The position numbers and the translations under genes are program-made. From IMG/VR virus record IMGVR_UViG_3300037540_000168, positions 1-43,676 of that record: a stretch of 43,676 nucleotides of DNA; one strand, written 5' to 3'. Below, in pieces: positions 33,615 through 41,350 of this stretch (positions within the stretch are counted from its first letter, which is position 1; each line of letters starts with the position of its first letter). The notes below the pieces were generated by a model. It was not told the origin of the DNA. It worked only from the letters and a program-made list of their open reading frames with translations, and searched no databases. The stretch comes from a virus.

Positions 33615-35264
33615 TTAATCCATATCATTGTCGGTTTTGATGATCTTAAACATGGTCTGAACACGTTTTTTGATAAAGATGATGGATTTTCCCTTTTCTT
33701 TGTAAATAGGGGATACTGCCTTCACTACAGCATCTTCTGATTTACCTGCAACAACCAATTGCTCCATGATTGCATAAACTGATTGAGCATCAGCAGCAGG
33801 GGTTTTAGCAGATAGTTTACCCCTTTGTTTTACAGTGGTGGTTTCCTTTGTTGCTTCTTTTCCAATTGTAATTTCAGCAAGCAGTTTTTTCTGCATCCCA
33901 GGAACAGATTTCTTTTGAAGTGCATTCAATTTGATTTCCAATTGATCACACATTTCAACCAGGGATTCCCTATCTTTACCTTTGGCAGCATCATTGATTA
34001 ATTCTGCTGTGATTGTAACGCTATCCTGATCAGTTGATTCTCCAACACCTTCAACTGTTTCAGCAATCTTATTGGCAACCAGATCAAGGATCTCGTCTTT
34101 CTTTTTGCCAATTCCAATTGTAAGACCGATGAACTTTGCAAACTTCCGCAATTCGGTCATTTTCAATTCTTCTACTTTTCCAAAGGCATCATCAACACTG
34201 AAACCTTCATCGGAAGGAGTCCACCAATTGAATAGTTCTCCGGGTGATGGTTTTGTTTCATCTTTGCCTTTGATATCAACTTTACCACTTTCTGCTGCTT
34301 TCTTTGCAGCAATGCGTTCTTTGAGTGTCATAGGTTTTTCTTCCTTTGATTCCGCTTTTGATTTGATGTGATCAAGCATCATTGATTGAAGGGTTTCTTC
34401 ATCAACATCATCAGGTACTTCCATACTTTCAAAGACTTCCTGATATTCTGAATAAACCTCAACCAATTGATCTTCATTTTCACATTCATTAACGAGTTCT
34501 ACGATTTCTGCCAATTGATCATCCCCTACAGTTTTAGCTTCAGCTTCAGGGGGATTTTTGAGAAAATCAATCATTGCCTTTTTCATTTGAGTAGGCAATC
34601 TATAGGCTGAAGGATCAAATCCTTCAAATAAAGGAGCAACATCACCATCTTCAAGGATCTCCATCAATTCAGCCTTTTTGGTATAGCCTTCAACGACTTC
34701 AATTACATCATCAATTGAAATACCGGCATCACCTGAAGCAGCAGCAGTTTCAGTAGCGGCAGCACCTGATTCAGCTTCAGCTTGATCGAACAGGGAATCA
34801 TCCAATTCATTGTACCATGCAACCAGTTCTTTTGAGTATTGAACTTTCGGTTCTACATTACGGATAATTTCCAATACCAGATCGTCATCATTCATTTTGT
34901 TCATTTGAGCGAGTTTCAATCCGACTTCTTTACCAAATTCTTTCAATTGTTTTAATTCCATGAGTAACCTCCTTACATTAATCTTTTTAATGATTAGTAA
35001 CTTATGCGCCAATTCAATTTCTTCTATATCAGCGATCACCATCCGATTTCCTAAGACCTGATCAATCAATTGATCATATCGATCAGCTTTTAAAAGTTTT
35101 TGTCCTCCTTTCTCAAGGTATTTAAAACACATCTTTCGTAACAAATACATTTCATGTCCTTTAAATCCCCATCTGTATTGTTGAGAGTTAATTGCATTAT
35201 ACAGTCTCTTTCTCTGGATTAGAGTATAGAGATAACACTTCCATCTTGGCAATTGGACAAGCAA
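33615..35264 (-). CDS. Large acidic uncharacterised protein with a SAP/HeH-like segment; strong internal start
   Basis: 549 aa from a TTG at 35264 with a weak site. A much stronger start lies in frame at ATG 34961 (AAGGAGG 6 nt upstream) giving 448 aa, so a short product is certain to be possible and a long one uncertain. The first about 100 aa (HEMYLLRKMCFKYLEKGG, LGNRMVIADIEEIELAHKL) look like a real domain. The later part is acidic and Ala/Glu-rich with an LRKFAKFIGLTIGIGKKKDEI helix-extension-helix segment of SAP/HeH type. It contains PMTLKERIAAKKA, a motif shared with the gene upstream. It could be a DNA-binding scaffold; the family is not recognised. Confidence 0.6.
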   Translation of the reverse strand: MLVQLPRWKCYLYTLIQRKRLYNAINSQQYRWGFKGHEMYLLRKMCFKYLEKGGQKLLKADRYDQLIDQVLGNRMVIADIEEIELAHKLLIIKKINVRRLLMELKQLKEFGKEVGLKLAQMNKMNDDDLVLEIIRNVEPKVQYSKELVAWYNELDDSLFDQAEAESGAAATETAAASGDAGISIDDVIEVVEGYTKKAELMEILEDGDVAPLFEGFDPSAYRLPTQMKKAMIDFLKNPPEAEAKTVGDDQLAEIVELVNECENEDQLVEVYSEYQEVFESMEVPDDVDEETLQSMMLDHIKSKAESKEEKPMTLKERIAAKKAAESGKVDIKGKDETKPSPGELFNWWTPSDEGFSVDDAFGKVEELKMTELRKFAKFIGLTIGIGKKKDEILDLVANKIAETVEGVGESTDQDSVTITAELINDAAKGKDRESLVEMCDQLEIKLNALQKKSVPGMQKKLLAEITIGKEATKETTTVKQRGKLSAKTPAADAQSVYAIMEQLVVAGKSEDAVVKAVSPIYKEKGKSIIFIKKRVQTMFKIIKTDNDMD

Positions 35265-35741
35265 TTAATTGCCTTTATGTAATGCTATTCTTTCTTTTAA
35301 AGTTAGTTTGGATTTAGGTAAGGTTAATCGTTTGGGAATTTTTAATTGATTAGGATTTTTTGGAATATCCTCTGGATTAGGATCAATGAATTGAATGCCT
35401 ATTTTTGGATACTCTTTTTGTTTGGCAACAGATAGGATTTTATTTGCTTCAGCTTTACCTAATCGATTAATGAATTCTTCTTTCCATTTGATGTTTGATT
35501 TCTTGAATACCCATCTCCAGGCCCAGGTAGGAGGAGAATCAGAAGTAAGTAATTGATCAAGCTCTTTCATATAGCGATCAATTTTTTTGTTTACTTCATC
35601 AAGTGATTTGGAAAGAGATACTTTTTCTTGATTGAATTCATAAAGAGTCAAATGAAGATCATCCATTTGAAACTTTTGCTTTCTGGTCGGTTCTTCAATT
35701 ACTTGTTTAATATCTTCATTGAATTTTTTCCATTTGTTCAT
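35265..35741 (-). CDS. Uncharacterised coiled-coil protein with tagged C-terminus
   Basis: 158 aa from ATG 35741 (AAAGGA site, shared leader, and a promoter just upstream); the open frame running back to 35807 would cross that promoter. An N-terminal coiled coil (LHLTLYEFNQEKVSLSKSL) is followed by WAWRWVFKKSNIKWKEEF. The tail stacks both recurring motifs: IPKRLTLPKSKLTLKERI. This gene and the next share the TLKERIA motif and probably act together. Confidence 0.5.
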   Translation of the reverse strand: MNKWKKFNEDIKQVIEEPTRKQKFQMDDLHLTLYEFNQEKVSLSKSLDEVNKKIDRYMKELDQLLTSDSPPTWAWRWVFKKSNIKWKEEFINRLGKAEANKILSVAKQKEYPKIGIQFIDPNPEDIPKNPNQLKIPKRLTLPKSKLTLKERIALHKGN

Positions 35742-35747
35742 ATCTTT

Positions 35748-35762
35748 TCCTTTCGTTTGTTT
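35748..35762 (-). repeat. Shared leader motif AAACAAACGAAAGGA
   Basis: Exact copy of the six-member leader family; its GAAAGGA end is the ribosome binding site for the gene starting at 35741. It lies downstream of the promoter and so would be in the 5' leader of the message. Confidence 0.6.
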
Positions 35763-35785
35763 GGTCTGCCATTCAGTCGATAATA

Positions 35786-35814
35786 AGCATACATCATTAG
35801 AAAACAAATGTCAA
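35786..35814 (-). promoter_or_regulatory. Sigma-70-type promoter
   Basis: On the - strand: TTGACA (35809-35814), a 17-nt spacer, then TATGCT (35786-35791). It lies in a 95-nt intergenic gap (35742-35836), just after the ribbon-helix-helix gene and about 45 nt before the ATG at 35741. A perfect -35 with ideal spacing is the best promoter match found in the window and would drive the replication block leftward. Confidence 0.6.
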
Positions 35815-35836
35815 GCTTTAAAACCTGTTGATTTAA

Positions 35837-36013
35837 CTAAGGAATTTGCATTTCGACATATTTCTGAATGCCCCTGACAATCAGCATGAATATGATCTGA
35901 GATCGGGAATATACCATTCCATCTGACTTTTCCATCTCCTTTTTAATTGATTCAATTTTCTTGTTAACTTCAGGAGTGATTCTTATGTTTACATGTTTAT
36001 TTAAACTACTCAT
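35837..36013 (-). CDS. Ribbon-helix-helix (Arc/CopG-type) regulator
   Basis: 58 aa (MSSLNKHVNIRITPEVNKKI...). The N-terminal strand HVNIRIT followed by two helices (PEVNKKIESIKKEME and YSRSQIIFMLIVRGIQ) is the classic RHH DNA-binding fold. It probably binds as a dimer to a nearby operator. The promoter at 35786-35814 directly downstream is the obvious candidate, making it a possible autonomous switch of the replication block. Start ATG 36013. Confidence 0.7.
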   Translation of the reverse strand: MSSLNKHVNIRITPEVNKKIESIKKEMEKSDGMVYSRSQIIFMLIVRGIQKYVEMQIP

Positions 36014-36026
36014 TGTTTAATCCTCC

Positions 36027-36245
36027 TTACTTGATTGTTTCATAGTCATCATCTTCTTTTATCGTGTGTTTAAATCGAAGTTCATAAGGTTCTACCATTG
36101 CATCTGTTGGACTGATTACTCTGATTTGAGTGTCCTTTGGAAATGTTACATCGTACTTTCTTTTTATATAAGCATTAATTATTTGTTGTATTTCAATCCA
36201 ATCAATTGTATGAGTTATAACATTAGTTACTTGTTTTTTAATCAA
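36027..36245 (-). CDS. Small uncharacterised protein
   Basis: 72 aa from a TTG at 36245, preceded by AAAGGAGG at 8-nt spacing. Beta-alpha pattern (VTFPKDTQIRVISPTDAMVE), acidic C-terminus. No family recognised. It lies between the two putative regulators and may be transcribed with them. Confidence 0.5.
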   Translation of the reverse strand: MIKKQVTNVITHTIDWIEIQQIINAYIKRKYDVTFPKDTQIRVISPTDAMVEPYELRFKHTIKEDDDYETIK

Positions 36246-36261
36246 TGGTAGAACCTCCTTT

Positions 36262-36816
36262 CTATTGGTTATTTACAATGCCTTGCAGTTCATCCAGTTT
36301 GATTGATCCACCAGACTTGTTACGAATCTTCTCACTCAATTCATGGATTTTATTGCCTTGTTCTACAATATGGCGATCACGATCCTGAACAGTTGCTTCA
36401 AGATCTAAAATCATTTTCTTTGATGATTTTAATTGACTCATCAAACCCTGGATTGAATTGTTTTTGACTTCCAATAATTCTTCAATCCCTTTGCCGATTT
36501 TAACATAGGAATCATATGAATCTGATTCTGGATCTGGTTGAAGGTTCTTATCATCCAATTTGGAATCTTCTAATTGAGTTTGAATTGGTTTAGGGGGATG
36601 GAATTGATAGACAACACTCATACCTCTACGGGTATCGGTTTTAGTAACCAATCCTTTTTTCTTTAGATCTCTTGATACAAGTGTACTCATTGTATTGTTT
36701 TTGATATGTGGAAATGTTTTCCACAAATCTTTAATGATAAATCTGTTAATTTTATTCTCAATTAGATATTCAGTTACTTGTTGCGTGTGTGATTTTTGTG
36801 ATTTTGATTCTTTCAT
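36262..36816 (-). CDS. Winged-helix DNA-binding protein with C-terminal coiled coil
   Basis: 184 aa from ATG 36816 (AAAAGGAG 7 nt upstream; an ATG 13 codons earlier lacks a site). Residues about 10-70 look like a winged helix (VTEYLIENKINRFIIKDLW, NTMSTLVSRDLKKKGLVTK, and a wing with RRGMSVVYQF). A linker and a long coiled coil follow (LLEVKNNSIQGLMSQLKSSK and after), probably for dimerisation. Likely a transcription regulator of the early or replication genes. Confidence 0.6.
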   Translation of the reverse strand: MKESKSQKSHTQQVTEYLIENKINRFIIKDLWKTFPHIKNNTMSTLVSRDLKKKGLVTKTDTRRGMSVVYQFHPPKPIQTQLEDSKLDDKNLQPDPESDSYDSYVKIGKGIEELLEVKNNSIQGLMSQLKSSKKMILDLEATVQDRDRHIVEQGNKIHELSEKIRNKSGGSIKLDELQGIVNNQ

Positions 36817-36855
36817 TTCATTTCTCCTTTTCAATTGGTCAGTTTTGTCATTCAT

Positions 36856-36884
36856 TTCAAAAAACTGCTGTGATTGCTTTGTTA
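36856..36884 (-). repeat. Intergenic repeat TAACAAAGCAATCAC...TTTTTTGAA (copy 1)
   Basis: On the - strand this begins at a stop codon (TAA) and reads CAAAGCAAT-CAC-N2-CA-N-TTTTTT. A closely similar element lies at 39949-39978, also beginning at a stop codon. No hairpin is evident. Confidence 0.4.
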
Positions 36885-37643
36885 TATATTATTCCTCCTT
36901 TCAGCATTTTCTTTTTTACATCGTTCAATTGATTTTTTGGTTTGTTGTTCATAACGGTTTGCTTCTTCTTTGTCAAATGGTCGGGGTTCCAGAGCATAGT
37001 CAAGAGCTAATTTATGATTCCATTCATAGGGATAATTGGTTTTAAAATACTCAATGAATTTAATCCAATAGTTGTCAGACCAGGATGGAGTCCAGGGAGA
37101 AGATCTACAAATGAATATCATATGGAATTCAGGAGGATGTTTGGGAATTGTAAATGATACGGAATTGGTATGTAATAATTTGCCTACGTGTTCTAAATTG
37201 GATTCTCTCCAGGGGGGATAAAACAAATGATAGGATTCAATTCGATCAAGGAAATACCCTACCCAATTACCGCAATTGGGTTCTGATTTCTTATCAGGCA
37301 ATTCATTACCATAATAAATATCATGGTGCTGATCGAAATTGTAGATGTTTACTTTGGCAGGAAATAGATTGATTAGATGTTGAATGTCAGTATGGGAATC
37401 GGCAATTGAAAGTAAGGCAGGTTTTGAATTAATTAAAACTTTATCTAAAAATCCGTTTAATAATTGCAGATCTGGATGATATACATCTTTAGCAATTATT
37501 GTATTGTCATATATATTTCGATTACTCCATCTAATAGGCCAAATGGTTTCATAGAAAAGAAATTGTTTATCATCCATTGCCCAATCGAAATTGAAATTAT
37601 CAGGAAAGAAGTAATCCCAATCAATTGATAGTATATTTAACAA
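36882..37643 (-). CDS. Predicted UPF0489/arginase-like hydrolase
   Basis: 253 aa from a TTG at 37643 (AAAGGAG 8 nt upstream). NILSIDWDYFF at the start, LSIADSHTDIQHL, YNFDQHHDIYYG and NCGNWVGYFL carry the Asp/His clusters expected of the arginase-like UPF0489 family. Substrate unknown. Metal-dependent hydrolysis is plausible from DxHxD-like spacing but unproven. Confidence 0.45.
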   Translation of the reverse strand: MLNILSIDWDYFFPDNFNFDWAMDDKQFLFYETIWPIRWSNRNIYDNTIIAKDVYHPDLQLLNGFLDKVLINSKPALLSIADSHTDIQHLINLFPAKVNIYNFDQHHDIYYGNELPDKKSEPNCGNWVGYFLDRIESYHLFYPPWRESNLEHVGKLLHTNSVSFTIPKHPPEFHMIFICRSSPWTPSWSDNYWIKFIEYFKTNYPYEWNHKLALDYALEPRPFDKEEANRYEQQTKKSIERCKKENAERRNNI

Positions 37644-37952
37644 TTAAACACTCCTTTCTTTTTCCAATAGGGTTTTAATTGCTGCTTCTTCAGTCAATTC
37701 AAAATCATCCAATTCAAGGGTAATTGATTTCATGTACACTTTGTCATTAATTTCACCATGACAAAGGTAAGCATGATTATATAAACCATACTTCATAGGG
37801 ATCTGAATTCGATCTGGATCACGCTTCCATCGTTTGATTTCCCCATTGACACGCCATCGTTTCGGAGTACAATTATCGGACATTGTAAAATGATTTGAAT
37901 AGATCATATCACCATAAGTCAATTGCTTTGCTTGTTTTAATGTAATTCCCAT
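37644..37952 (-). CDS. Small phage protein, possible SH3-like
   Basis: 102 aa. The start TLKQAKQLTYGDMIYSN followed by PKRWRVNGEIKRWKRDPDRI and LYNHAYL looks like a small beta-barrel protein common in phage early regions. The exact family is not certain. Its stop abuts the TTG of the next gene (TAATTG). RBS GGAG. Confidence 0.5.
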   Translation of the reverse strand: MGITLKQAKQLTYGDMIYSNHFTMSDNCTPKRWRVNGEIKRWKRDPDRIQIPMKYGLYNHAYLCHGEINDKVYMKSITLELDDFELTEEAAIKTLLEKERSV

Positions 37953-37963
37953 AATTCAATTGC

Positions 37964-37978
37964 TCCTTTCGTTTGTTA
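37964..37978 (-). repeat. Shared leader motif (AACAAACGAAAGGA)
   Basis: Copy with one base changed at its 5' end; provides the ribosome site for the gene starting at 37952 and overlaps the stop of the gene at 37976. Confidence 0.55.
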
Positions 37979-38287
37979 AACTGCCATTATAAATATTTCA
38001 CTGATTATAGCATTTAAGTATTCATCAGCATCACAATTAATTAAATCAGATCTTGTAGACAATCGTTTGAATAGTTTTTTAACAGTTGTGATTCGTTTGT
38101 TAACAAAATATTCCAAATGAATTGGAGTGTCTTTGATTGTTACATCTTTAATTACAAAATGAAATGGATAGAAATACCATTTAGATCCCAGGTCATTTGA
38201 GTATTCCCAGGCATCCTCAATTGATTCAAATTCAGGTCTTTCAGTAACATAATCACCATCAAATGACATACATATTAATTGATACAT
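37976..38287 (-). CDS. Uncharacterised small protein
   Basis: 103 aa, alpha/beta, no recognised motif. The first residues MYQLICMSFDGDYVTERPEF and the FESIEDAWEYSNDLGSKWYF segment are of the short phage accessory type. RBS AGGAGGTAATT. Confidence 0.45.
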   Translation of the reverse strand: MYQLICMSFDGDYVTERPEFESIEDAWEYSNDLGSKWYFYPFHFVIKDVTIKDTPIHLEYFVNKRITTVKKLFKRLSTRSDLINCDADEYLNAIISEIFIMAV

Positions 38288-38296
38288 AATTACCTC

Positions 38297-38662
38297 CTAA
38301 TTGTTGAACCAACCATCATATGAATTGATTGAATTGATAATGAAAGCAAGATTGTCATTATCCAGATTATCCAATTCCTTTTCCAGATCTGAACCAATGT
38401 AATCAAAGAATCCCTGGCTTGAATCATCAATCAAATAGCCCCTGACATCTGCGAGTGATACCCATGTATGATTCAATTGAATTTCATGATCATCATCAGG
38501 TTCTTCATTACAAAGGAAATTGCAAAAGATGCAAGAATCATCTTTAGGGTTCCGCAATATACCGTATTCAAATAGACTGATTTCAATTGTAACATCAACC
38601 CTATCGGTATAAATGTCATATTCATCATTTTCAATTGCGTTCTTGATTTCACCATAGGTCAT
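38297..38662 (-). CDS. Uncharacterised acidic protein with Cys pair
   Basis: 121 aa, strongly acidic (about a quarter Asp/Glu), so it could be a DNA mimic or simply a binding partner. One CIFCNFLC cluster might bind metal. No family recognised. RBS AAAGGAG with the short form of the shared leader. Confidence 0.45.
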   Translation of the reverse strand: MTYGEIKNAIENDEYDIYTDRVDVTIEISLFEYGILRNPKDDSCIFCNFLCNEEPDDDHEIQLNHTWVSLADVRGYLIDDSSQGFFDYIGSDLEKELDNLDNDNLAFIINSINSYDGWFNN

Positions 38663-38669
38663 AATTTAA

Positions 38670-39113
38670 TTACTCCTTTCGTTTAATTGCTTCATTAAGT
38701 AATCCAATCAAGTGATTATGGTATTCAATTTGTTTATTGATTTCATCAAATGATTTTCGTTTCCATTTGTTAATGGTTGCTTCCTCTACATTACATGTTT
38801 TGCAATAGCTGGTAAAATTGCCATCGGAACGTGTGTAGCCATTGCCACTATGCAATCGTACACGGCATTTAGAGCATGTAGGTAATACACAAAAAGGTTT
38901 TTGTTTTCTTGTTTTCTTTTTTGTCAAATCATATTCCTTTTTAATTGGTTTAAATCGAATGAATGCTTGCCCATCAATGCATATCCAAATGCGTCCATCC
39001 CTTGCCGTTTGTATTCCCAATTGACAGACTTGCGATTCTACATTAGGGATCTCAATTGTCAGTAATCCCTTTTGATGTATTTCATCTATTGTTTTCATGA
39101 TTAAATGGCCCAA
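38670..39113 (-). CDS. Zinc-finger-containing uncharacterised protein
   Basis: 147 aa. Two Cys pairs (CSKC and CKTC) about 23 residues apart, with HSGNGYTRSDGNFTSYC between, form a probable zinc ribbon, somewhat like the zinc site of HNH-type proteins but without a visible HNH catalytic His-Asn. The start is uncertain (TTG 39113 or ATG 39098; neither has a good site). It overlaps the upstream gene by 13 nt. Confidence 0.5.
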   Translation of the reverse strand: MGHLIMKTIDEIHQKGLLTIEIPNVESQVCQLGIQTARDGRIWICIDGQAFIRFKPIKKEYDLTKKKTRKQKPFCVLPTCSKCRVRLHSGNGYTRSDGNFTSYCKTCNVEEATINKWKRKSFDEINKQIEYHNHLIGLLNEAIKRKE

Positions 39114-39919
39114 CTTGATTGCATGAATTGATTCATTTCCTGTCTTCTGAAATGATCGGCAATTGCTTCTCTTTCATATTGATTGATTGCACAATCAATT
39201 GCATTCTTTGCCATTTCAAGTAATCCAGATTCTTTATGATCCATTCCAAAGAATCCCCAACAGGAATCATCACATTCAATCTCTTTATTCTCATCGGTAG
39301 GTTCAATCATATAACCATATACCTGTCCTGTTAAGTATTGATCGTAAGTTTTGACTTCTGATTGCATAATGTCAATTGCTTTCTGTTCTAACTTCTTTGA
39401 CATTATCTTTCGATTGAATTCTTTTTTGATTGCTTCTTTGGTAACATAGATATATCCGATTTGACCTGAATCCCAAGGACAATTGAATGGCCCTGTAGAG
39501 ATTGTAATGCCGGAGTGATCATAGAGGTATAGAGGTAGGATAACATAGTATTGATTGATTGCTTTTTCAATGATTGCATCGACTCGTTTTTCACATTGAT
39601 TGACAGCATCCGATCCAACGGTTTTCCATCCATCTGCATCCAATTGATAGGTATTTTGAAGCGATATCCATCCTGGCCCACTTTCCCAATGATTGATTCT
39701 GTTTTCGATATAGGGATCAGCTTCAATTGCCAATTGTTCAAGGAATTTCTTTGGTTCGCAATCAGGTTGCTTATGGCCCAAATTGTATCGATTATGCCAG
39801 CAAGCCATAGTTCCAAACATATCAAAATCATCAATTGGATTCATAGTTAATTCTTGATCCTGGTGAACGTTGATATTAAAGTCACGATATTCAATTGCTT
39901 CACTAAAAGAGTCATCCAT
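39101..39919 (-). CDS. Conserved phage protein (GTMACWHNRYNLG family)
   Basis: 272 aa. It contains FGTMACWHNRYNLG near the start, LPLYLYDHSGITISTGPF and CPWDSGQIGYIYV in the middle and YDQYLTGQVYGY later, a set of motifs I recognise from uncharacterised proteins of many phages. Function unknown. The shared leader provides its ribosome site. Confidence 0.65.
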   Translation of the reverse strand: MDDSFSEAIEYRDFNINVHQDQELTMNPIDDFDMFGTMACWHNRYNLGHKQPDCEPKKFLEQLAIEADPYIENRINHWESGPGWISLQNTYQLDADGWKTVGSDAVNQCEKRVDAIIEKAINQYYVILPLYLYDHSGITISTGPFNCPWDSGQIGYIYVTKEAIKKEFNRKIMSKKLEQKAIDIMQSEVKTYDQYLTGQVYGYMIEPTDENKEIECDDSCWGFFGMDHKESGLLEMAKNAIDCAINQYEREAIADHFRRQEMNQFMQSSWAI

Positions 39920-39927
39920 TTTTACAT

Positions 39928-39942
39928 TCCTTTCGTTTGTTT
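39928..39942 (-). repeat. Shared leader motif AAACAAACGAAAGGA
   Basis: Exact copy ahead of the gene starting at 39919. Confidence 0.6.
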
Positions 39943-39948
39943 AATTAA

Positions 39949-39978
39949 TTGAAAAAATTGGAGTGAATTGCTTTGTTA
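39949..39978 (-). repeat. Intergenic repeat TAACAAAGCAATTCAC...TTTTTTCAA (copy 2)
   Basis: Partner of the element at 36856-36884, with one extra T and a few substitutions, again beginning at the stop codon of the gene upstream (39976). Confidence 0.4.
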
Positions 39979-40890
39979 GAAATTCAATTGTTTAGTAATG
40001 AATTGTTTCATTGCTTTTTTCAATCGCCTCACTGTCATATCACTTACCATTGGTTTGTGTTCTGTATCAGAATGAAACCAACAGGATATGTTATGCTTAT
40101 CGAATTCGGATAATCCATAAGTCATATTTGGATTGCCCCAAATGCCTTCTTGATCATAGAATTCGGATTTGATTGCATTTATAAGTAAGGTAGGAACGAA
40201 ATAGTTTTCTTTGATATGACCTTCAATGCAATCATACCAGGGTTTTTCATTGAATGAAGTGATTTTCAAATGACCATCAATCAATTCACCACTACTTATT
40301 TTATCGGCAATTGGTTGACCATTGAATGCTTGACAAATAAAGCAATCAGATCCAGATGGAGCAGGTACTTTACCATTTTCCAATGCTTTCATAAAATTTT
40401 TAATGTAATTGTCAATCTTTTTCAATTGATTGCGTTTTTTCTTTTCTTTTGCTTTGGAGTGTTCTTTGATTGCATTGCCATTGGCATTGGTAATATGCTT
40501 ATCGTGAGTGACTATCATGTGATCTTCATAAAGGTATTTTTTTCCTTCTTTCCAATCACCCAATCGAAGATACCAAATGAATCGTTCAGTATAAACATTA
40601 ATGCCGGTAGGTAGGAATCTTGACATTCGATCCTTTGTAGTAATGGTTTTCCATCCATTTGTATTCAATTGAATAGATCCGTTTTCAAAGAATGTGATTA
40701 TGTCGGTAGCATGAAATTTGATTGCAATTGTGGTGGGAGTTCGTTTGATTACCCTTGTGTTGTGTGCAATCGGACGGTCGATTGTGTTTTCTTTGCGTAT
40801 ACCTTGAGCCAAATAATGTACTAATTGATCATACGATTGCGGTTCTGAATAACTGTACAATTGATTGCTGTAATTGAGATGCTTGTCCAT
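39976..40890 (-). CDS. Conserved phage protein (GWKTITTKDRMSR family)
   Basis: 304 aa. SIQLNTNGWKTITTKDRMSR followed by FIWYLRLGDWKEG is a signature I recognise from uncharacterised phage proteins. A CFICQ segment and basic linkers (AKEKKKRNQLKK) follow. Function unknown. It ends FITKQLNF. RBS AAAGGAGTTAATCAATT. Confidence 0.6.
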   Translation of the reverse strand: MDKHLNYSNQLYSYSEPQSYDQLVHYLAQGIRKENTIDRPIAHNTRVIKRTPTTIAIKFHATDIITFFENGSIQLNTNGWKTITTKDRMSRFLPTGINVYTERFIWYLRLGDWKEGKKYLYEDHMIVTHDKHITNANGNAIKEHSKAKEKKKRNQLKKIDNYIKNFMKALENGKVPAPSGSDCFICQAFNGQPIADKISSGELIDGHLKITSFNEKPWYDCIEGHIKENYFVPTLLINAIKSEFYDQEGIWGNPNMTYGLSEFDKHNISCWFHSDTEHKPMVSDMTVRRLKKAMKQFITKQLNF

Positions 40891-40896
40891 AATTGA

Positions 40897-41046
40897 TTAA
40901 CTCCTTTCTTTTTTAATTGTTATTGTCCATTCATTGCCATAAGCCAATTGATATTCTGAAGCAAGGTAATCAGCTTCAGCTTTTGTATCAGCAAAATCAA
41001 TTAGCTCTCGATTGCCTTTGTAAGTACCGTAAATATTGTAGACCAT
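40897..41046 (-). CDS. Very small phage protein
   Basis: 49 aa (MVYNIYGTYKGNRELIDFAD...). Predicted strand-helix-strand (KAEADYLASEYQLAYG, then WTITIKK). It has a good site (AAAGGAGATTTA) and fits exactly between its neighbours, ending 7 nt before the next ATG. Function unknown. Confidence 0.6.
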   Translation of the reverse strand: MVYNIYGTYKGNRELIDFADTKAEADYLASEYQLAYGNEWTITIKKERS

Positions 41047-41061
41047 TAAATCTCCTTTCAA

Positions 41062-41346
41062 TTAAATGGTTGCAAAGAAATGTACTGCTCTTTCTGTTAA
41101 TTGATAATCGGCAATTGTCATTGAATGACATTCTTTAGGAATACCAGTACCACCAAACTTTTTGAAATGCCAAGTGTAAAAGATTTTATACAATTGTTTG
41201 ATTCGATTGATTTCATCTGGAGTGAATGCTTCTGTTAGCTTTCGTTTTCCAGATCCGGTATTCATTACCCTATCCCACATTTCAATTATGATTGGAGTCT
41301 GAAGTTTAACTATATCATCATGTTCAAATATGATTGCCATTCTCAT
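41062..41346 (-). CDS. Uncharacterised small phage protein
   Basis: 94 aa. It contains GSGKRKLTEAFTPDEINRIK, an internal copy of KRKLT (possibly chance), and ends TIADYQLTERAVHFFATI, a common pattern in small phage proteins. RBS AAAGGAGATTAATCAA. Confidence 0.5.
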   Translation of the reverse strand: MRMAIIFEHDDIVKLQTPIIIEMWDRVMNTGSGKRKLTEAFTPDEINRIKQLYKIFYTWHFKKFGGTGIPKECHSMTIADYQLTERAVHFFATI

Positions 41347-41350
41347 TTGA

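Noticed and set aside
41232-41250. KRKLT in the 94-aa protein at 41062 as another terminal tag
   Set aside because: It is internal and followed by a different context; counted only as a possible chance match.
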